Part shown: piece after piece, positions 50,345-52,047 of the stretch
Position numbering within the stretch: the stretch's first letter is position 1
Layout: each line of letters begins with the position of its first letter
The notes under the pieces: generated by a model
What the model was told of the DNA's origin: nothing
The model's input: only the letters and a program-made list of their open reading frames with translations
The model's database searches: none
Program-made: the position numbers and the translations under genes
Source: Fusibacter sp. 3D3
Lineage (GTDB): Bacteria > Bacillota > Clostridia > Peptostreptococcales > Acidaminobacteraceae
Reading direction: 5' to 3'
DNA length: 52,047 nucleotides
Assembly (NCBI RefSeq): GCF_001748365.1
Contig: NZ_BDHH01000027.1
Location: 1 to 52,047 of the forward strand

Positions 50345-51721
50345 TTAACTTGCTTGCTCTAATGGTTCTGGTTCTTCAAATATAACTTGATCGTATTCTG
50401 GTTTGTTGCCAATGTTTATAAGAACACATAAGACGACACCTACTGCCAATCCCCAAGCTGCACCACGTGTTGCTAGAACTGCGGCTATTATACCAGCGAT
50501 CCCCAAGTCGTTAGCTGTTCGGGCTTTTAACACGCCTACCTTAACAGATACGAACCCTTGAATCAACATCGTTAAAGCAAGTGCTATTCCTAAAATAGGT
50601 TTAACCAATGTTACAATCGGAAGGAGCAAATAACCTGTCAATGTTCCAAAACGGAATGACGCCGCTCCACCGTTAATAGAATCCATTGTCTCACGACCTT
50701 TTTTGAAGCGTTCACAAATAACCACTTGCATAGCCGCCCATAACGGACCACACATTGTAAGGTCCGGACCAATAATAGACATAATCATGTTGCGGAGACC
50801 AAAAATCATGTGAGATCTATTAGGGTCATAATCAATTATTTCATCTGGGCGTGCTTGAGCTGCATCTTTGAGCAAAGCCTCTGATTGAATCATATCACCA
50901 AATAAAATAATATATGCTGAGAAGACCATAGGCAATCCACTAATAAACATGCTTAAGGGCGGGAATCCTACCCCTAAGAAAGTCCACTCTGTAAAAAGGG
51001 CGCCAAATGCTGGTCGTGTAATCCCCCATTCAATGGCTGGCCAAGGTGTTTCACCGAATATTGGACCAATGAAAACAGCAAGTAAAACGACTGGTAAAAT
51101 ACCAAGATTCGCAATGAATTTCAATAGGTTGCTATTGTTCTGAATACTCTTAAAGTGATTAGAAAACAACAAGTAAAATCCTAGTCCGATACAAATTGTT
51201 ATTGAAAATGGAAACATATCAAATCGTGCGCCTTCTTTAAAAATTACCATAATAGCCGCGAATCCCGAGCCTAGAATAATCCCCGATTGCATAGCATTGG
51301 GTATTATAGAAACTATTTTTTTACCTAACCCAGTTACACCTAGTAAAAAAGCGAGAATACCTAGTGATAACTCAAAAGCAATCAAAGCTTGCATGCGCTC
51401 AGGACCGATTTCAAAGTTTGAGACATACAACATAAGAAGTGGAATGGCTGGGGTTACCCAACCCGGTATAACCGGATCTCCTAAAAACACATGTGCCGAA
51501 TATAAAATACCATTAAGCACAACAACTGCCATGGCCACTTCAAATGGCATCCCTAAATATTCCTGAAGCATAGGGACCGCACCTAAACAAACCGCACACA
51601 TCAGTAACCCTTGAAGATAATCTGGCCATTCAAAACGATAATGCACAAATGGAACCCTAATTTTGAATGGACCTACTGGAAAATAGGGTTGTTCTTGACC
51701 GCTAACGCGTTTCTTTGACAT
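50345..51721 (-). CDS. NCS2/SLC23-type nucleobase (xanthine/uracil) permease
   Basis: A 458-residue polytopic membrane protein with about 12-14 helices. FEWPDYLQGLLMCAVCLGAV, VIPGWVTPAIPLLML, GFAAIMVIFKEGARFDMFPF and IIGPDLTMCGPLWAAMQVVI resemble SLC23-type xanthine/uracil permeases; the conserved Q/E signature region is not clear, so substrate is uncertain. GGAGGAAAGTTT precedes the ATG. It stands alone, ending in a terminator. A hairpin AGTTTC-GCAA-GAAACT in the leader (near 51750-51766) shows no purine-riboswitch features. Substrate could be a purine or another small anion. Confidence 0.8.
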   Translation of the reverse strand: MSKKRVSGQEQPYFPVGPFKIRVPFVHYRFEWPDYLQGLLMCAVCLGAVPMLQEYLGMPFEVAMAVVVLNGILYSAHVFLGDPVIPGWVTPAIPLLMLYVSNFEIGPERMQALIAFELSLGILAFLLGVTGLGKKIVSIIPNAMQSGIILGSGFAAIMVIFKEGARFDMFPFSITICIGLGFYLLFSNHFKSIQNNSNLLKFIANLGILPVVLLAVFIGPIFGETPWPAIEWGITRPAFGALFTEWTFLGVGFPPLSMFISGLPMVFSAYIILFGDMIQSEALLKDAAQARPDEIIDYDPNRSHMIFGLRNMIMSIIGPDLTMCGPLWAAMQVVICERFKKGRETMDSINGGAASFRFGTLTGYLLLPIVTLVKPILGIALALTMLIQGFVSVKVGVLKARTANDLGIAGIIAAVLATRGAAWGLAVGVVLCVLINIGNKPEYDQVIFEEPEPLEQAS

Positions 51722-51884
51722 AAACTTTCCTCCTAAATCAGATTTGTCTTAGTTTCTTGCGAAACTCTGTAAGCATTGAAAATACTTGCTTTTATTTATA
51801 GAAATAGCATATTACCCTCCATTTTGGGTATAAATAAGGTGTGTTCCTGTTGATAACTCATACTCAAAAGAAAGGAAGGTAATA

Positions 51885-52047
51885 ATGCTAATTTCTGCTT
51901 CTAATCAGGTTTCCCTGTTTGATCTTGATGCTGAGTTTGATGAACTCACTTCATACAAATCAGATCAACTTTTTTCTCTTTTTAACCAGTTTATTGACAC
52001 AGATGATGTTATTCCAAAATCTTTCTACAGTGTTTACTACTCTAATG
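51885..52047 (+). CDS. Transposase N-terminus (IS4/IS5-type), cut by window edge
   Basis: The plus frame reads MLISASNQVSLFDLDAEFDE then LTSYKSDQLFSLFNQFIDTD and DVIPKSFYSVYYSN. The pattern L-F-x-L-F-x-x-x-I-D...I-P-x-S-F-Y-x-x-Y-Y opens DUF772-like DDE transposases of clostridial IS elements. AAGGAAGG precedes the ATG. A short dyad TACCC...GGGTA near 51815-51832 may belong to the element's left end. The DDE domain is outside the window. Confidence 0.65.
   Translation, partial: MLISASNQVSLFDLDAEFDELTSYKSDQLFSLFNQFIDTDDVIPKSFYSVYYSN

Noticed and set aside
51722-51884. Purine riboswitch upstream of the NCS2-type permease
   Set aside because: Only a short AGTTTC-GCAA-GAAACT hairpin and a normal ribosome site were found; the conserved purine aptamer loops are absent.
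1-52047. CRISPR arrays, tRNA or rRNA genes
   Set aside because: No regularly spaced direct repeats with unique spacers and no tRNA-like cloverleaf or rRNA sequence was noticed by eye; a dedicated scan was not possible.

Overview
The window looks like a low-to-moderate G+C anaerobic Firmicute (class Clostridia). The evidence is strong AGGAGG-type ribosome binding sites, frequent TTG/GTG starts, a W/Mo aldehyde:ferredoxin oxidoreductase, a ferritin-like/rubredoxin oxidative-stress remnant, SLH plus choline-binding-type cell-wall repeats, a sigma-54 enhancer-binding protein and several DUF4143 ATPases. I cannot name a species. No rRNA, tRNA or CRISPR array was seen. Transposase fragments cut both edges (IS200 TnpA at the left, a DDE-type transposase N-terminus at the right).

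Layout. 1-9.1 kb: an IS200 end, a ferritin-like protein with a decayed rubredoxin ORF and a flavin reductase, an AraC/GyrI regulator, an enoyl-CoA hydratase plus S51 peptidase pair facing a WYL regulator across a palindromic operator, a PI-PLC-like protein without signal peptide, a lipoprotein and a small anchored protein. 9.5-12.8 kb: a rightward set (PNPOx-like protein, AraC regulator, VOC protein, DUF5131 protein, DEDDh exonuclease). 12.8-16 kb: a leftward FHA-FtsW/RodA-PBP cell-wall operon. 16-22.5 kb: a leftward, more G+C-rich catabolic locus for cyanophycin or beta-aspartyl dipeptides: isoaspartyl dipeptidase, sigma-54 activator, YfcC-type transporter and cyanophycinase. It has two clear -24/-12 promoters and three enhancer-like iterons, but the transporter and cyanophycinase are fused out of frame by an apparent deletion. 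22.6-28.4 kb: an ABC importer of the Fe3+/2-aminoethylphosphonate type whose operon also carries a PP2C phosphatase and a LysR regulator.

28.6-44 kb is a patchwork. It holds one intact DUF4143 ATPase, two similar decayed DUF4143 copies, a frameshifted export-like gene, and an 8-kb gene for a giant surface protein (about 2660 aa, Ig/MBG-like domains, three SLH domains and C-terminal cell-wall repeats). Inverted copies of a promoter/operator sequence bracket the giant gene. Next come a BlaI/BlaR1 pair with a lipoprotein under a perfect BlaI-type operator, and two decayed repeats that resemble an rlmD 3' end plus terminator. 44-47 kb: a MerR regulator with a DUF2268 protease behind a 19-bp-spacer promoter, and an ECF sigma/anti-sigma pair. 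47-51.7 kb: lysoplasmalogenase, aldehyde ferredoxin oxidoreductase, a degraded ORF and an NCS2-type permease.

The best candidate for an interesting system is the sigma-54-controlled beta-aspartyl dipeptide/cyanophycin locus, with its apparent loss of transporter and cyanophycinase. The surface-protein island with its bracketing repeats and decayed neighbours comes second.
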